From Aliivibrio sp. S4MY1 (lineage in GTDB: Bacteria; Pseudomonadota; Gammaproteobacteria; Enterobacterales; Vibrionaceae), in NCBI RefSeq assembly GCF_028765545.1, contig NZ_JARACP010000009.1:1-64000 (forward strand): a stretch of 64,000 nucleotides of DNA. The letters run 5' to 3'. The notes under the pieces were generated by a model, which saw nothing but the letters and a program-made list of their open reading frames with translations, did not search any database and was not told the DNA's origin. Both the position numbers and the translations under genes were made by a program. Positions 1-8,392 of the stretch are shown here, piece by piece (the first letter of the stretch is position 1; each line of letters begins with the position of its first letter).

Positions 1-22
1 ACTCCAAAGCAACGATAGAAAC

Positions 23-50
23 AAAAAAGCCCACATCTGGTGGGCTCTTT
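23..50. terminator. Intrinsic terminator hairpin
   Basis: An inverted repeat with arms AGCCCAC and GTGGGCT is flanked by an A-run on the left and CTTT on the right, so it could act on either strand. It closely resembles the tRNA-Val terminator at 1186-1214. It may end elbB or a gene left of the window. The rest of 1-241 is AT-rich and I see no gene in it. Confidence 0.6.
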
Positions 51-241
51 CGTATGATCTATTGTACTAAACTATAAAATCTATCAAACTGATTAATAAG
101 TAAATTATAAAATAGATTTTTAAAACGCTACATCTGGTGTTACTTAGATAAGGCCGTAGATAATATTAAAAACACTAGTAAAAGTGCGCTGTAACTAATT
201 ACAAGCTTGTAGCAAATATTGATTTCAAGCTTTTATGTTAA

Positions 242-892
242 TTAACTTTCAGAGACCACTTTTTCAATTAACTTTGAAATCCCTTTCTGTACTTCAAGCA
301 TATTTTTTGCTGTCATATAAGCTGGTGTTGTTGCAACTTTATTTATGTCATCCCAAACAATATCTTGAGCTATACAATTTACATGCTTACCTCCTTGTGA
401 TTCTATAAAATTAGCGACTTTAATATCATTACCAATTGTACATTTAATCCCTTTTCCATAAATTGCAGGTAACATTACAGGAGAGATACACATGAATCCC
501 GTTGGTTTTTCAGCCTTCTTAAATGATTTACAAGCTTTTAATACATGAGGGTTAATTTCAAACATTGCTGAGTCTAATGCAAAATTGGACAAATTTTTGG
601 CTACCCCAAAACCACCAGGGACAATAAGTGCATCGAAGTCATTCGCATCAAGTGTAGCAACATCTGAGATTTCACCTCGAGATAAACGTGAAGATTCTTC
701 CATAACATGTCGAGAGTCGATATGTTCACTTCCCGTAGAATGATCCAATGCATGATGCTGATAAACATTCGGAGCAAAACAAACCCACTCAGCGTCATTT
801 TGCTCTATAGCTAACAGAGACAGTACCGCCTCATGGATCTCCGACCCATCAAACACTCCACAACCAGATAAAATTACCGCAATTTTTTTCAT
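242..892 (-). CDS. elbB: ElbB-like DJ-1/PfpI family protein (isoprenoid biosynthesis glyoxalase)
   Basis: 216 residues, the usual ElbB length. The N-terminus has MKKIAVILSGCGVFDGSEIHE, the hallmark ElbB start with the conserved CGVFDG loop. The nucleophile-elbow region reads FMCISPVMLPAIYG and the central strand reads ALIVPGGFGVAKNLS, as in DJ-1/PfpI class I glutamine-amidotransferase-like folds. E. coli ElbB has weak glyoxalase activity and an uncertain role that has been linked to isoprenoid synthesis. I chose ATG 892 over an in-frame TTG at 904 because GGA lies 7 nt upstream and the protein then starts exactly as homologues do. It is a single gene with a cytoplasmic product. Identification is strong and physiological role is weak. 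Confidence 0.9.
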   Translation of the reverse strand: MKKIAVILSGCGVFDGSEIHEAVLSLLAIEQNDAEWVCFAPNVYQHHALDHSTGSEHIDSRHVMEESSRLSRGEISDVATLDANDFDALIVPGGFGVAKNLSNFALDSAMFEINPHVLKACKSFKKAEKPTGFMCISPVMLPAIYGKGIKCTIGNDIKVANFIESQGGKHVNCIAQDIVWDDINKVATTPAYMTAKNMLEVQKGISKLIEKVVSES

Positions 893-958
893 TATCATTT
901 CCAATCAAGTAAAAACATAGCAATTATTTTAACTATACCCCAACCTAATAATGAACAT

Positions 959-1000
959 TAAGTATCAAATAATAAGCTAAAGCTTAAATTTTGATACTTA
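959..1000. repeat. Nested inverted repeat (intergenic)
   Basis: An 11-bp perfect inverted repeat (TAAGTATCAAA at 959-969, its complement at 990-1000) encloses a second one, TAAGCT-AA-AGCTTA (973-986). The whole could form a long cruciform or RNA hairpin. There is no T-run beside it, so it is not a standard terminator. It lies in the 893-1236 gap, where I otherwise see only the tRNA terminator. Confidence 0.5.
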
Positions 1001-1185
1001 GTGATAGAAAATATCGATAGAAGGTTTTCTAGAATCTCGATGCTCTTTTCATTTGGAGCAAGACCATTGTAAGTGATATTTCTTCTCTTTTGGTTTTACT
1101 TGCACATCAGAGGTGATGTTTGGATTTGTTTTCTTGCAGGCATTGAAAAAACTAAATTATTGATAAAACAAAGAATTACAGGCAC

Positions 1186-1214
1186 AAAAAAGCCCACACT
1201 AGGTGGGCTTTTTT
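1186..1214 (-). terminator. Terminator of tRNA-Val
   Basis: A hairpin with arms AGCCCAC/GTGGGCT and a short loop, flanked by A6 and T6, lies just downstream of the leftward tRNA gene. The symmetrical flanks would allow it to work on both strands. Confidence 0.75.
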
Positions 1215-1236
1215 GCTTGTTCATAAAGAACGAATT

Positions 1237-1313
1237 TGGTGCCCGCTACTGGACTCGAACCAGTGACACCTTGCATGTCATGCAAGTACTCTAACCAACT
1301 GAGCTAAGCGGGC
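1237..1313 (-). tRNA. tRNA-Val (anticodon GAC)
   Basis: A complete cloverleaf with encoded CCA. The acceptor stem is GCCCGCT/AGCGGGC, the D-arm GCTC-AGTTGGTTA-GAGT, and the T-arm ACTGG-TTCGAGT-CCAGT. The anticodon stem CTTGC/GCAAG holds the loop ATGACAT, giving anticodon GAC, which reads GUC/GUU valine codons. The loop and D-arm closely match E. coli valV/valW from memory. It is a lone gene, with a promoter at 1361-1389 and a terminator at 1186-1214. Confidence 0.95.
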
Positions 1314-1360
1314 AAATTGTTAACCGGGAAGTAACTTACTTCTCCTTGAGAACGAGATGA

Positions 1361-1389
1361 ATAATATCGAGTTCTTTTTTACTCTGCAA
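1361..1389 (-). promoter_or_regulatory. Sigma-70 promoter of tRNA-Val
   Basis: On the minus strand a -35 TTGCAG (1384-1389) and a -10 TATTAT (1361-1366) are separated by exactly 17 nt. The element lies about 50 nt before the tRNA 5' end. Confidence 0.7.
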
Positions 1390-1510
1390 GCCTTTTTTTA
1401 TTATTATCAATCATTTGACCATTTTTCGATCAAAGCGTGCAAAAACAGAGCAACTTGATACTTGGCGTCTTTTAAAATAGAATCAGCATACTGTTAATAG
1501 GACTTATTTC

Positions 1511-3064
1511 ATGCCTCAATCTCGTTTTCATCATTTACTCTTTTTACAACCTATTTTAATTCTACTATTAATTGGTATTGCTGCAATTTCTTTAACGTTT
1601 AGCATTCAAAGCTTTCAAACGGTTGAAAAAACAATTCGCACCTCTTCATTTAAAGCGTTTAATAACTCTATTGAAGCCAGTTATGATATTGTTGATACCG
1701 CACTTAATGAGTCAATTAAACGTTATTTAAGAGGTATTGTAACTACCTCTGCTAAGTTTATTACTCAAATTCAGACCTCGTCTTTTTTAACGCAAAAACA
1801 AAAGAACACGTTAATTCAAAATTACATTAACTCTAATAAAATTGGTGATACTGGCTACCCTTATATCTTAAACTCTAAAGGTCAATTGGTGTATCATCCT
1901 ATTTTTCAGGGTCGTAACGTCAGTGAGTATCGTCACATTCAAGAGCAAATAGATAATGATGATCATTTTGTTGAGTACTTATGGATAAATCCAGGTGAAG
2001 AGAAACCACGCAGAAAGCTGGCTTATTCTATTTATGTAGAAGAATTAGACTTTGTTATCTCTGCTAGCGCTTATAAAGATGAGCTTTTACACTTCATTGA
2101 TAAAACTATCCTAAAAGATAAATTAAATAAGTATCAATATGGTAAAACTGGTTACGTTTATGTCATTGACTTAGTTGGTGAACTTATCCTCCACCCTAGC
2201 TATGAAGGAGAAAACATTCGTAGTTTGATTGGTGAAAATGCTGATGGTTTACTTAAAAAGATCCAACAATCAGCACACAGTTACAGTTTACAAATGAATC
2301 TAGTTAATGGTTCACCAGAGACGGTTTTTCATAGTGCAAATGTTGAAGATTATTCATATCAAATTACTATCGATAATAATACCTATCAAAAAGATGTTCT
2401 TTATATTTATTACCCTTATCTTGACTGGGCTATTGTCTCGGGAATTTCTCGCGATGAACTCCATCGCCCCACCAATACGCTTCTCTATAGCTTGTTAACC
2501 TTGGTTTTAAGTCTAACTGCGATAATCGTTATTTTATTATTATTGCTTAACCATCGCCATAAAAAGCTTGTTAACGTTCTTAATCGTGACTATTTGACTG
2601 GTTTATTTAACCGCCGTGCTTTTCACTATATGGCATCAAAGCTCACTAAGGACACGCAGCACCCGACAGGCTTTAAACCTTACTCTATCATTTTGTTAGA
2701 TATTGATTTCTTTAAAAGAATCAATGATACCTATGGCCATACTGTCGGTGATAAAATCATTGCGATAGTAGGTAAAGCTATCTCCCAATACCCAAATATT
2801 TTAGCGGCACGCTATGGCGGTGAAGAGTTTGTGTTATTTACGAAAGAAAGCGATCCAAAGCAAGCGGTTCGATTTACAGAGCAAGTCCGAAAGAAAATCG
2901 ATCAGTACAATACACTGCATGAGAAAGTAACATTAAGTGCAGGGATAACCACAATCAATAAACCAAATGTACTATTAGACGATGTAATTGAGCAGGCAGA
3001 TAAAGCGTTATACCACTCAAAAAATACGGGAAGAAATAAGATTACTCATTATCGAGAGCTGTAA
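1511..3064 (+). CDS. Membrane diguanylate cyclase with double-Cache sensor and GGDEF domain
   Basis: 517 residues. A membrane segment at about 12-34 and another at about 328-350 bracket a large periplasmic region with two Cache-type repeats (each with a GxTGYxYxxD/N-like stretch: IGDTGYPYIL, YGKTGYVYVI). This is typical of small-molecule-sensing dCache receptors. The cytoplasmic C-terminus is a GGDEF domain: DYLTGLFNRRAF, LLDIDFFKRINDTYGH, and the signature GGEEF at about residues 436-440, so an active cyclase making c-di-GMP from two GTP is expected. No RxxD inhibitory site sits five residues before GGEEF (the residues there are SQYPN), so product inhibition may be absent. Monocistronic, with a terminator at 3189-3223. 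The ligand is unknown. Confidence 0.9.
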   Translation: MPQSRFHHLLFLQPILILLLIGIAAISLTFSIQSFQTVEKTIRTSSFKAFNNSIEASYDIVDTALNESIKRYLRGIVTTSAKFITQIQTSSFLTQKQKNTLIQNYINSNKIGDTGYPYILNSKGQLVYHPIFQGRNVSEYRHIQEQIDNDDHFVEYLWINPGEEKPRRKLAYSIYVEELDFVISASAYKDELLHFIDKTILKDKLNKYQYGKTGYVYVIDLVGELILHPSYEGENIRSLIGENADGLLKKIQQSAHSYSLQMNLVNGSPETVFHSANVEDYSYQITIDNNTYQKDVLYIYYPYLDWAIVSGISRDELHRPTNTLLYSLLTLVLSLTAIIVILLLLLNHRHKKLVNVLNRDYLTGLFNRRAFHYMASKLTKDTQHPTGFKPYSIILLDIDFFKRINDTYGHTVGDKIIAIVGKAISQYPNILAARYGGEEFVLFTKESDPKQAVRFTEQVRKKIDQYNTLHEKVTLSAGITTINKPNVLLDDVIEQADKALYHSKNTGRNKITHYREL

Positions 3065-3188
3065 GGTGAATAGTAAGATAAATAAAAAGGGAATAAATAA
3101 TAGACAAGCTAAGAAGCTGTACTACGCTAAATAAAGTAAGTTCTCCATTTTATTAGCGCAAGGCTCAGTGATTTGAGCCATTTCCCTA

Positions 3189-3223
3189 AGCCCGTAACCA
3201 GGAATCGTTACGGGCTATTTTTT
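3189..3223 (+). terminator. Intrinsic terminator
   Basis: A 10-bp perfect stem AGCCCGTAAC/GTTACGGGCT with an 8-nt loop is followed by ATTTTTT on the plus strand. It probably ends the diguanylate cyclase transcript. Confidence 0.75.
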
Positions 3224-3248
3224 AGGGCAATATTAGTTTAACTCTCGG

Positions 3249-4085
3249 TTATTTAACGAGGCTGATGCCTTCTTTTGTAATGGTGATTTTGCCTGCTTTA
3301 TATAGGCCACCGATGGTCTTTTTGAACGTCCCTTTACTGGTTCTAAACTCAGAAAAAATCGCTTCTGGGGATGATTTATCACTTAATGGTAAGAAGCCGT
3401 CTTTTTTCTCTAATGTCGCCAATACTTTTTCGCTTAAATCATCCATACGTGCAACACCTGGACGTTGTAATGACAATGAGATTTTACCATCTTCACGCAT
3501 ATCATTAATAAACGCCTTTAACTGCTTACCAATAAATAGCTTACCAAATACATCTGAATGAAAGATTAGACCCCAATGCTCGCTATTTACTACGGCTTTA
3601 TAGCCAAGGTCGGTACACTCAGCGATAATGATATCGACTTGTTGACCTTTCTCATAATTTGCTGGTGTTTTATCTAACCATTTATTAAAACGAGTTGTAC
3701 CTACAATACGGCTAGACGCTTTATCGATATACACATAAACAAGAATAGATTGGCCTTCGTTTAAGCGACCACGTTGTTCACTAAACGGAACTAATAAATC
3801 TTTCTTCGCAATACCCCAATCAACAAATGCACCGATACTGTTAGTACCAATGACATTCATTAAACCAAATTGGCCAACTTGAGCTTTTGGTGTTTCAGTT
3901 GAGGCTACCACTTCATTTTCTGAATCAAGATAAATAAACACATCAAGCGCTTCGCCAACTTCTGTGCCTTCTGGAACAAAACGACTTGGAAGAAGAATTG
4001 AACCATAATCATCACCATCTAAAAAGACGCCAAAGTCTACGATTTTTGTTACTTCTAATTTGTTGATTTGACCAATTTTAATCAT
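3249..4085 (-). CDS. CvfB/YitL-like S1-domain RNA-binding protein
   Basis: 278 residues with the CvfB family layout: tandem S1-like OB folds (MIKIGQINKLEV...VDFGVFLDGDDYGSILLPS, then IGAFVDWGIAKKDLLVPFSEQ, then a third S1 ending DGKISLSLQRPG) and a C-terminal winged helix (SPEAIFSEFRTSKGTFKKTIGGLYKAGKI). In Staphylococcus and pneumococcus this family binds RNA and affects virulence-gene expression; in Vibrio its job is untested. I chose ATG 4085 because AGGA sits 9 nt before it; a longer reading from 4157 would run into the upstream region of the divergent gene. It is divergent from the gene at 4175. Confidence 0.85.
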   Translation of the reverse strand: MIKIGQINKLEVTKIVDFGVFLDGDDYGSILLPSRFVPEGTEVGEALDVFIYLDSENEVVASTETPKAQVGQFGLMNVIGTNSIGAFVDWGIAKKDLLVPFSEQRGRLNEGQSILVYVYIDKASSRIVGTTRFNKWLDKTPANYEKGQQVDIIIAECTDLGYKAVVNSEHWGLIFHSDVFGKLFIGKQLKAFINDMREDGKISLSLQRPGVARMDDLSEKVLATLEKKDGFLPLSDKSSPEAIFSEFRTSKGTFKKTIGGLYKAGKITITKEGISLVK

Positions 4086-4174
4086 TACTTCAATTCCTAA
4101 ATAAAATACTCGGCGATTATACCTTAACTCTGATATGCTTGCTGTATGAATTAGCATTTTTATAGGAATTTCCT

Positions 4175-5530
4175 GTGATTACAGTTGGTAAGAAGGATGG
4201 CTTATCACTTAAAATTTCTCATATTGTTGAAGAGTCAAAACAACATGAATTAGAAATGTTTCTTTTTGTGCCTGGAGAACTCGGGCTTAACAAAGATATG
4301 GTTTCTGAATCTGAGTTTTATTACAACTCCATTCAGAGCCAACGCACATATTTCAGTGATAAAAACCATCTCCCTCTTGTACACTCTCGTCTTGCACAAC
4401 GCGGACGCTTGTCTACTGAACAATACCGTTTAAGTTTGAGTCTGTATGCTTATCAATATGCTTTGGCATTAGAGAAAGCCATGCAGCAACTGAGCGATAC
4501 AACTCGTGACGACATTACACATGATGAAGTGGAAGATGCGATTGAATTGGCGATTGATATCCTTAGAAAGTTACGACGTAACGTGCCTTATGACGATGCA
4601 TTAAAGCGTTACTATGCCAATATTGATAATTACCTTTCTTGGTATACCGAGCAAAAATTTCTTTCTCTGATTGCACATATGCCACGCAATGAAGAATATA
4701 AAGAAATAAAAGAGAAGCTTATCGATTTTTGTGAAAAAGAAGATCTCCATCGTTTAGATAAGAGTTATAACTCTCGTAAAGCGCGTGAGGATATGACTCG
4801 TATGTCGAATAAAATGCGCTTACTTCGTCGTTTAATTGAGTTCCCTATCGTATTAAAAGAGAAAAATCTGGCTCTTGGTAAACACATTAAACGTATGGTT
4901 AAAGGTGGCGCAACGGCTGTTGTGATGATCTTCGTTTCATTAATGGTGATCCAAGCACGCGGCTTCTTAGGTGAAATTACCGCCTCTTTTATCTTTGCGG
5001 TATCATTTATTTATGCCATGCGTGAAGTCTTTAAAGATGATTTACGTGATGTTATGTGGCGTTGGATACGTAAAGGCCAACCAAAATGGCGTAAGCGCTA
5101 TCTTGACCCTACCACCAACACTTATGTTGGCCGTAAGCTAGAGTGGCTTGATTATATGACGTTCTCTGAATTGGACTCTGACATTCAAAAATTACGTAAA
5201 CACCGTGTAGTACAGCGTGAAGAAGTGGTTCTGTCATACAAAAGCCAGACCAAAATGGCGATCACTAAGTTTATGAGTGGTTATGAACAGACACGAGAAA
5301 CCATGTTGGTGGATCTTCGCCCTATCGCTCGTTTAATGGAAAAAGGCTCTCAAAAGATTTATCAATTGAATGAAGGACAAGTAAGTAAAGAGTCGGTTGA
5401 AAAACGCCACTTAATTAATTTAATCGTGCGGGAAACCATGGATGATTACAGCACCAAACTACATCGCTGGAAGATCATTGTAAACCGCTCAAAAATTATC
5501 GATATTGAAAAAATTGCTATCGATAAGTAA
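4175..5530 (+). CDS. Uncharacterised inner-membrane protein with large cytoplasmic domains
   Basis: 451 residues starting at GTG, with AGGA about 8 nt upstream. I do not recognise a named domain. The N-terminal 240 residues are helical and charged. Two adjacent hydrophobic helices follow at about 247-285 (TAVVMIFVSLMVIQARGFLG and ASFIFAVSFIYAMREVF), making a hairpin anchor. The C-terminal 165 residues are basic and again helical. The probable topology is two cytoplasmic domains joined by a short hairpin. I believe it is conserved in Vibrionaceae. It is monocistronic, divergent from the S1 protein, and ends at a bidirectional terminator. Confidence 0.7.
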   Translation: MITVGKKDGLSLKISHIVEESKQHELEMFLFVPGELGLNKDMVSESEFYYNSIQSQRTYFSDKNHLPLVHSRLAQRGRLSTEQYRLSLSLYAYQYALALEKAMQQLSDTTRDDITHDEVEDAIELAIDILRKLRRNVPYDDALKRYYANIDNYLSWYTEQKFLSLIAHMPRNEEYKEIKEKLIDFCEKEDLHRLDKSYNSRKAREDMTRMSNKMRLLRRLIEFPIVLKEKNLALGKHIKRMVKGGATAVVMIFVSLMVIQARGFLGEITASFIFAVSFIYAMREVFKDDLRDVMWRWIRKGQPKWRKRYLDPTTNTYVGRKLEWLDYMTFSELDSDIQKLRKHRVVQREEVVLSYKSQTKMAITKFMSGYEQTRETMLVDLRPIARLMEKGSQKIYQLNEGQVSKESVEKRHLINLIVRETMDDYSTKLHRWKIIVNRSKIIDIEKIAIDK

Positions 5531-5552
5531 TACTAATTAAATCCAAACAATA

Positions 5553-5590
5553 AAAACACTTTTAGGTTTAATCACCTAAAAGCGTTTTTT
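5553..5590. terminator. Bidirectional terminator
   Basis: Arms CACTTTTAGGT and ACCTAAAAGCG around a short loop, with A-run and T6 flanks, between two converging genes (ends at 5530 and 5614). Confidence 0.8.
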
Positions 5591-5613
5591 ATCTTAACGG
5601 TAGCCAATTATCG

Positions 5614-6498
5614 TCACGCCGTAACTACAACCTCTGTCGCTGTCAGTTGCTCTAACAACTCTTGAATACGCGGATTTTGAGCCAATTCATCAATGGTTGT
5701 TAATACTGGCTTGTTCGCTTTATTTGCTGCTTGGATTGCGTTACCCACAAGATGTAGGACGGCTTCGTTTTGTGGATCAAAGTGGTGTTCTAGCGCTTCA
5801 TTTTGTTTGTCTACGCCTAACGTAAATTGCGTCAATGTATCCACATTAATAATTAAACCATCAAAGTACTGGAGTAATTTATCTGCCATTAAAGCAGCGG
5901 CAGGCACATCACACACAAAGTGAACTTGTAAACCATTTAAACCACGTGGCAAACCTTGAATCGCTAAACGATCAATGATGGTTGCTGCATCACTTAAATT
6001 ACGCACAAATGGCACCACAATTTGCACACTTGCTGTTGTCGCTGCGATGACTTTCTTTATCACTTCACACTCTAAAGCAAATTGCTCTGTACTCGCATCA
6101 GAGGCAAAGCGAGTAACACCACGAACGCCCATTTTTGGGTTTTCTTCATGTGCTTCTAGTTGGCCTCCCAGTAACCCTGAAAATGCAGCACTGTCAGCGT
6201 CTGAGAACGCAATTTTCACTTCTTTTGTTGATGCTTTGATATTCGCTAGGATCTCATTAGCTAAAGTATCTACAAAATGTGTTTTACCATCTGCCGCCCC
6301 TTCAATAATAATGGCTAAACTTTGCGCATCAATATCGCTCATTTTTGGTGCTTTAATAACGGCTTTTGGGTGATAAAACAAATGCTCTTGGATTAACCCT
6401 GCAATAGAAACATACAAAGTAGCTTCTGAATCGGTTTGAGACTGATATGAAGGTAAACTTGCCACACGAGTTAGCGTTGGTAAAATTGTATCTGTCAT
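5614..6498 (-). CDS. Stand-alone PEP-synthase-type C-terminal barrel, apparently non-catalytic
   Basis: 294 residues that align with the C-terminal PEP/pyruvate-binding TIM barrel of PEP synthase (PpsA). Matching stretches are EAHEENPKMGVRGVTRF (PpsA EPHEENPMLGFRGASRY), QIVVPFVRNLSDA, VHFVCDVPAAALMADKLL and DTLTQFTLGVDK. The ATP-binding and phosphohistidine (TSHAAI-type) domains are absent. Several residues I know as catalytic in PPDK/PpsA are changed: the barrel Glu of CEIP is Asp (CDVP), the Asn-Asp of SNDLTQ is Asp-Thr, and the C-terminal Cys motif (CGQGPSD) is replaced by a cysteine-free segment. A PEP or pyruvate sensor, or a regulatory partner, is my inference. It is divergent from aroH, which encodes a PEP-using enzyme. 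Confidence 0.8.
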   Translation of the reverse strand: MTDTILPTLTRVASLPSYQSQTDSEATLYVSIAGLIQEHLFYHPKAVIKAPKMSDIDAQSLAIIIEGAADGKTHFVDTLANEILANIKASTKEVKIAFSDADSAAFSGLLGGQLEAHEENPKMGVRGVTRFASDASTEQFALECEVIKKVIAATTASVQIVVPFVRNLSDAATIIDRLAIQGLPRGLNGLQVHFVCDVPAAALMADKLLQYFDGLIINVDTLTQFTLGVDKQNEALEHHFDPQNEAVLHLVGNAIQAANKANKPVLTTIDELAQNPRIQELLEQLTATEVVVTA

Positions 6499-6708
6499 GC
6501 TTGCTCCAATGAACTCAATAAGTCGGTTTCATTATTTAATGTTATTTATGTTGAACATACCGATACATGAGCAACAACTCAAGTCTAAAAGATACAATAC
6601 GTTAACTTTTCTTTACTCTATCTTTCGTTATACAAAAATTTTGGGTTTCATCCCCTTTGATTTTCCGTTATCTTATCCTTGTGTATTAAAGAATTAACGG
6701 GCGAAACT

Positions 6709-7761
6709 ATGCCATTTCAAACAGATGAACTTCGTACTCAGCCATTAGGCCCTATGCCAACTCCTGCTGAGCTTACGACTGCTCACCCTATTACAGATGA
6801 GGTTGCTGAACATATTGAGCACTCTCGCGCACAGGTTGAAGCAATTTTAACTGGCAAAGATAAACGTCTTTTAGTCGTTGTGGGTCCATGCTCTGTTCAT
6901 GATACAGATGCAGCTTTAGATTACGCACAACGCTTAGCCAATATACAAGATCAGTATAAAGATGAGCTTTTCATCGTTATGCGCACTTATTTTGAAAAAC
7001 CACGTACCATTGTGGGTTGGAAAGGCTTAATTACCGATCCTAACTTAGATGGCAGTTATGCACTTGAAGCTGGTCTTCATAAAGCGCGTAAGCTCCTGCT
7101 TGATATCAACAAACTGGGTTTAGCTACGGCGACTGAGTTTTTAGATATGATCACGGGTCAATATATTGCTGACTTAATCACTTGGGGTGCTGTTGGCGCT
7201 CGTACGACTGAGTCTCAAATTCACCGTGAAATGGCTTCTGCCCTATCTTGCCCTGTTGGCTTTAAAAACGGCACAAATGGCAATGTACAAATAGCAATGG
7301 ATGCGATTCGTGCAGCGAAAGCTTCTCACTTTTTCTACTCTCCAGACAAGCAAGGTCGTATGACGGTTTACCGTACTGCTGGTAACCCTTTTGGTCACGT
7401 TATCTTACGTGGTGGTAACGATAAGCCTAACTTTGATATTGATTCGGTAACGGATGCGTGTCAACGCTTAGCGGACGTAGATTTACCGCCTCATCTGATT
7501 GTAGACTTCAGCCACGCAAACTGTGAGAAGAAACACCGTCGCCAACTTGATGTAGCCAAAGATATTTGCGCTCAAATAGAGTCTGGTAGCAATAAAGTGG
7601 TTGGTATTATGGCCGAAAGCTTCATTATTGAAGGCAACCAACCAATGACTGATTTAAATAACCTGACTTATGGCCAATCAATTACTGACCCATGCCTAAG
7701 CTGGGAAGATACCGTGACTATGTTAGACATGTTATCAAACACAATTAAAACATCTCGTTAA
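6709..7761 (+). CDS. aroH: 3-deoxy-7-phosphoheptulonate (DAHP) synthase, AroH-like
   Basis: 350 residues, the usual size for class I DAHP synthase. It condenses PEP with erythrose-4-phosphate, the first step of the shikimate pathway. Visible signatures include VVGPCSVHD (metal Cys), [55 protein letters not shown] and YGQSITDPC. The N-terminus (TDELRTQPL...TPAEL), the run [22 protein letters not shown] and the MAESF region are closer to Trp-sensitive AroH than to AroG or AroF as I recall them, so feedback by tryptophan is likely. ATG 6709 gives the family N-terminus; an upstream in-frame GTG at 6679 would add ten unrelated residues. I found no convincing TrpR operator. yajQ follows 16 nt later. 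Confidence 0.9.
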   Translation: MPFQTDELRTQPLGPMPTPAELTTAHPITDEVAEHIEHSRAQVEAILTGKDKRLLVVVGPCSVHDTDAALDYAQRLANIQDQYKDELFIVMRTYFEKPRTIVGWKGLITDPNLDGSYALEAGLHKARKLLLDINKLGLATATEFLDMITGQYIADLITWGAVGARTTESQIHREMASALSCPVGFKNGTNGNVQIAMDAIRAAKASHFFYSPDKQGRMTVYRTAGNPFGHVILRGGNDKPNFDIDSVTDACQRLADVDLPPHLIVDFSHANCEKKHRRQLDVAKDICAQIESGSNKVVGIMAESFIIEGNQPMTDLNNLTYGQSITDPCLSWEDTVTMLDMLSNTIKTSR

Positions 7762-7777
7762 TTTAAGGATTAAAACT

Positions 7778-8260
7778 ATGCCTGCTTTTGATATCGTTTC
7801 TGAAGTTGATAATGTTGAACTAAAAAATGCAGTAGACAATGCTACTCGTGAATTAGCTACTCGTTTCGATTTTCGTGGCGTTGATGCTAGCTTTGAATTA
7901 AAAGGCGAAAACATCAAGATTAAAGCGGAAGATGACTTCCAGCTGTCTCAATTAGTAGATATTTTACGTGGTAACCTTGCAAAACGTGGTGTTGATGCTC
8001 GTGCTATGGAGATCAAAGACGCCGTTCACTCTGGTAAAAACTTTTATCAAGATATCGACTTTAAGCAAGGTGTTGATACGCTTATCGCTAAGAAATTAGT
8101 AAAAGAAATCAAAGCATCAAAAATTAAAGTACAAGCTGCAATTCAAGGCGAGCAACTGCGTATTACTGGTAAAAATCGTGACGATCTACAAGCTGCAATG
8201 GCACTTGTACGTGAAGGTGACTTTGGTCAGCCTTTCCAGTTCACAAACTTCCGTGACTAA
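7778..8260 (+). CDS. yajQ: YajQ family c-di-GMP/nucleotide-binding protein
   Basis: 160 residues, full length for the YajQ (UPF0234) family. It begins [22 protein letters not shown] and contains the conserved [14 protein letters not shown] and the C-terminal [14 protein letters not shown]. Members have two ferredoxin-like folds and bind c-di-GMP or other nucleotides; the Xanthomonas homologue is a c-di-GMP effector that acts with a transcription factor. AAGGA lies just upstream of the ATG. It is probably co-transcribed with aroH (16-nt gap) and ends at the terminator at 8314-8353. It shares a second messenger with the diguanylate cyclase at 1511, but a direct link is not shown. Confidence 0.93.
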   Translation: MPAFDIVSEVDNVELKNAVDNATRELATRFDFRGVDASFELKGENIKIKAEDDFQLSQLVDILRGNLAKRGVDARAMEIKDAVHSGKNFYQDIDFKQGVDTLIAKKLVKEIKASKIKVQAAIQGEQLRITGKNRDDLQAAMALVREGDFGQPFQFTNFRD

Positions 8261-8313
8261 TCCAATTTTCACATAGTGTTGTTCTAAAAAACATTGCTGT
8301 TTGATAGATATAG

Positions 8314-8353
8314 AAAAAGCGTCTCTACTGTTTATCAGTGAGACGCTTTTTAT
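8314..8353. terminator. Bidirectional terminator
   Basis: Arms AAAAAGCGTCTCACTG-type (GCGTCTCTACTG/CAGTGAGACGC) around a TTTAT loop, with A5 and T5 flanks, between yajQ and the converging peptidase gene. Confidence 0.8.
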
Positions 8354-8392
8354 TATTTTCGGTTATATTTTTCGTTAGTCTCTAGTTTAAAA

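Noticed and set aside
1073-1294. Rightward open frame of 73 codons
   Set aside because: It runs through the tRNA-Val terminator and the tRNA gene on the opposite strand; not a real protein gene.
6499-6708. TrpR or TyrR operator before aroH
   Set aside because: No segment matches the known operator consensus well enough.
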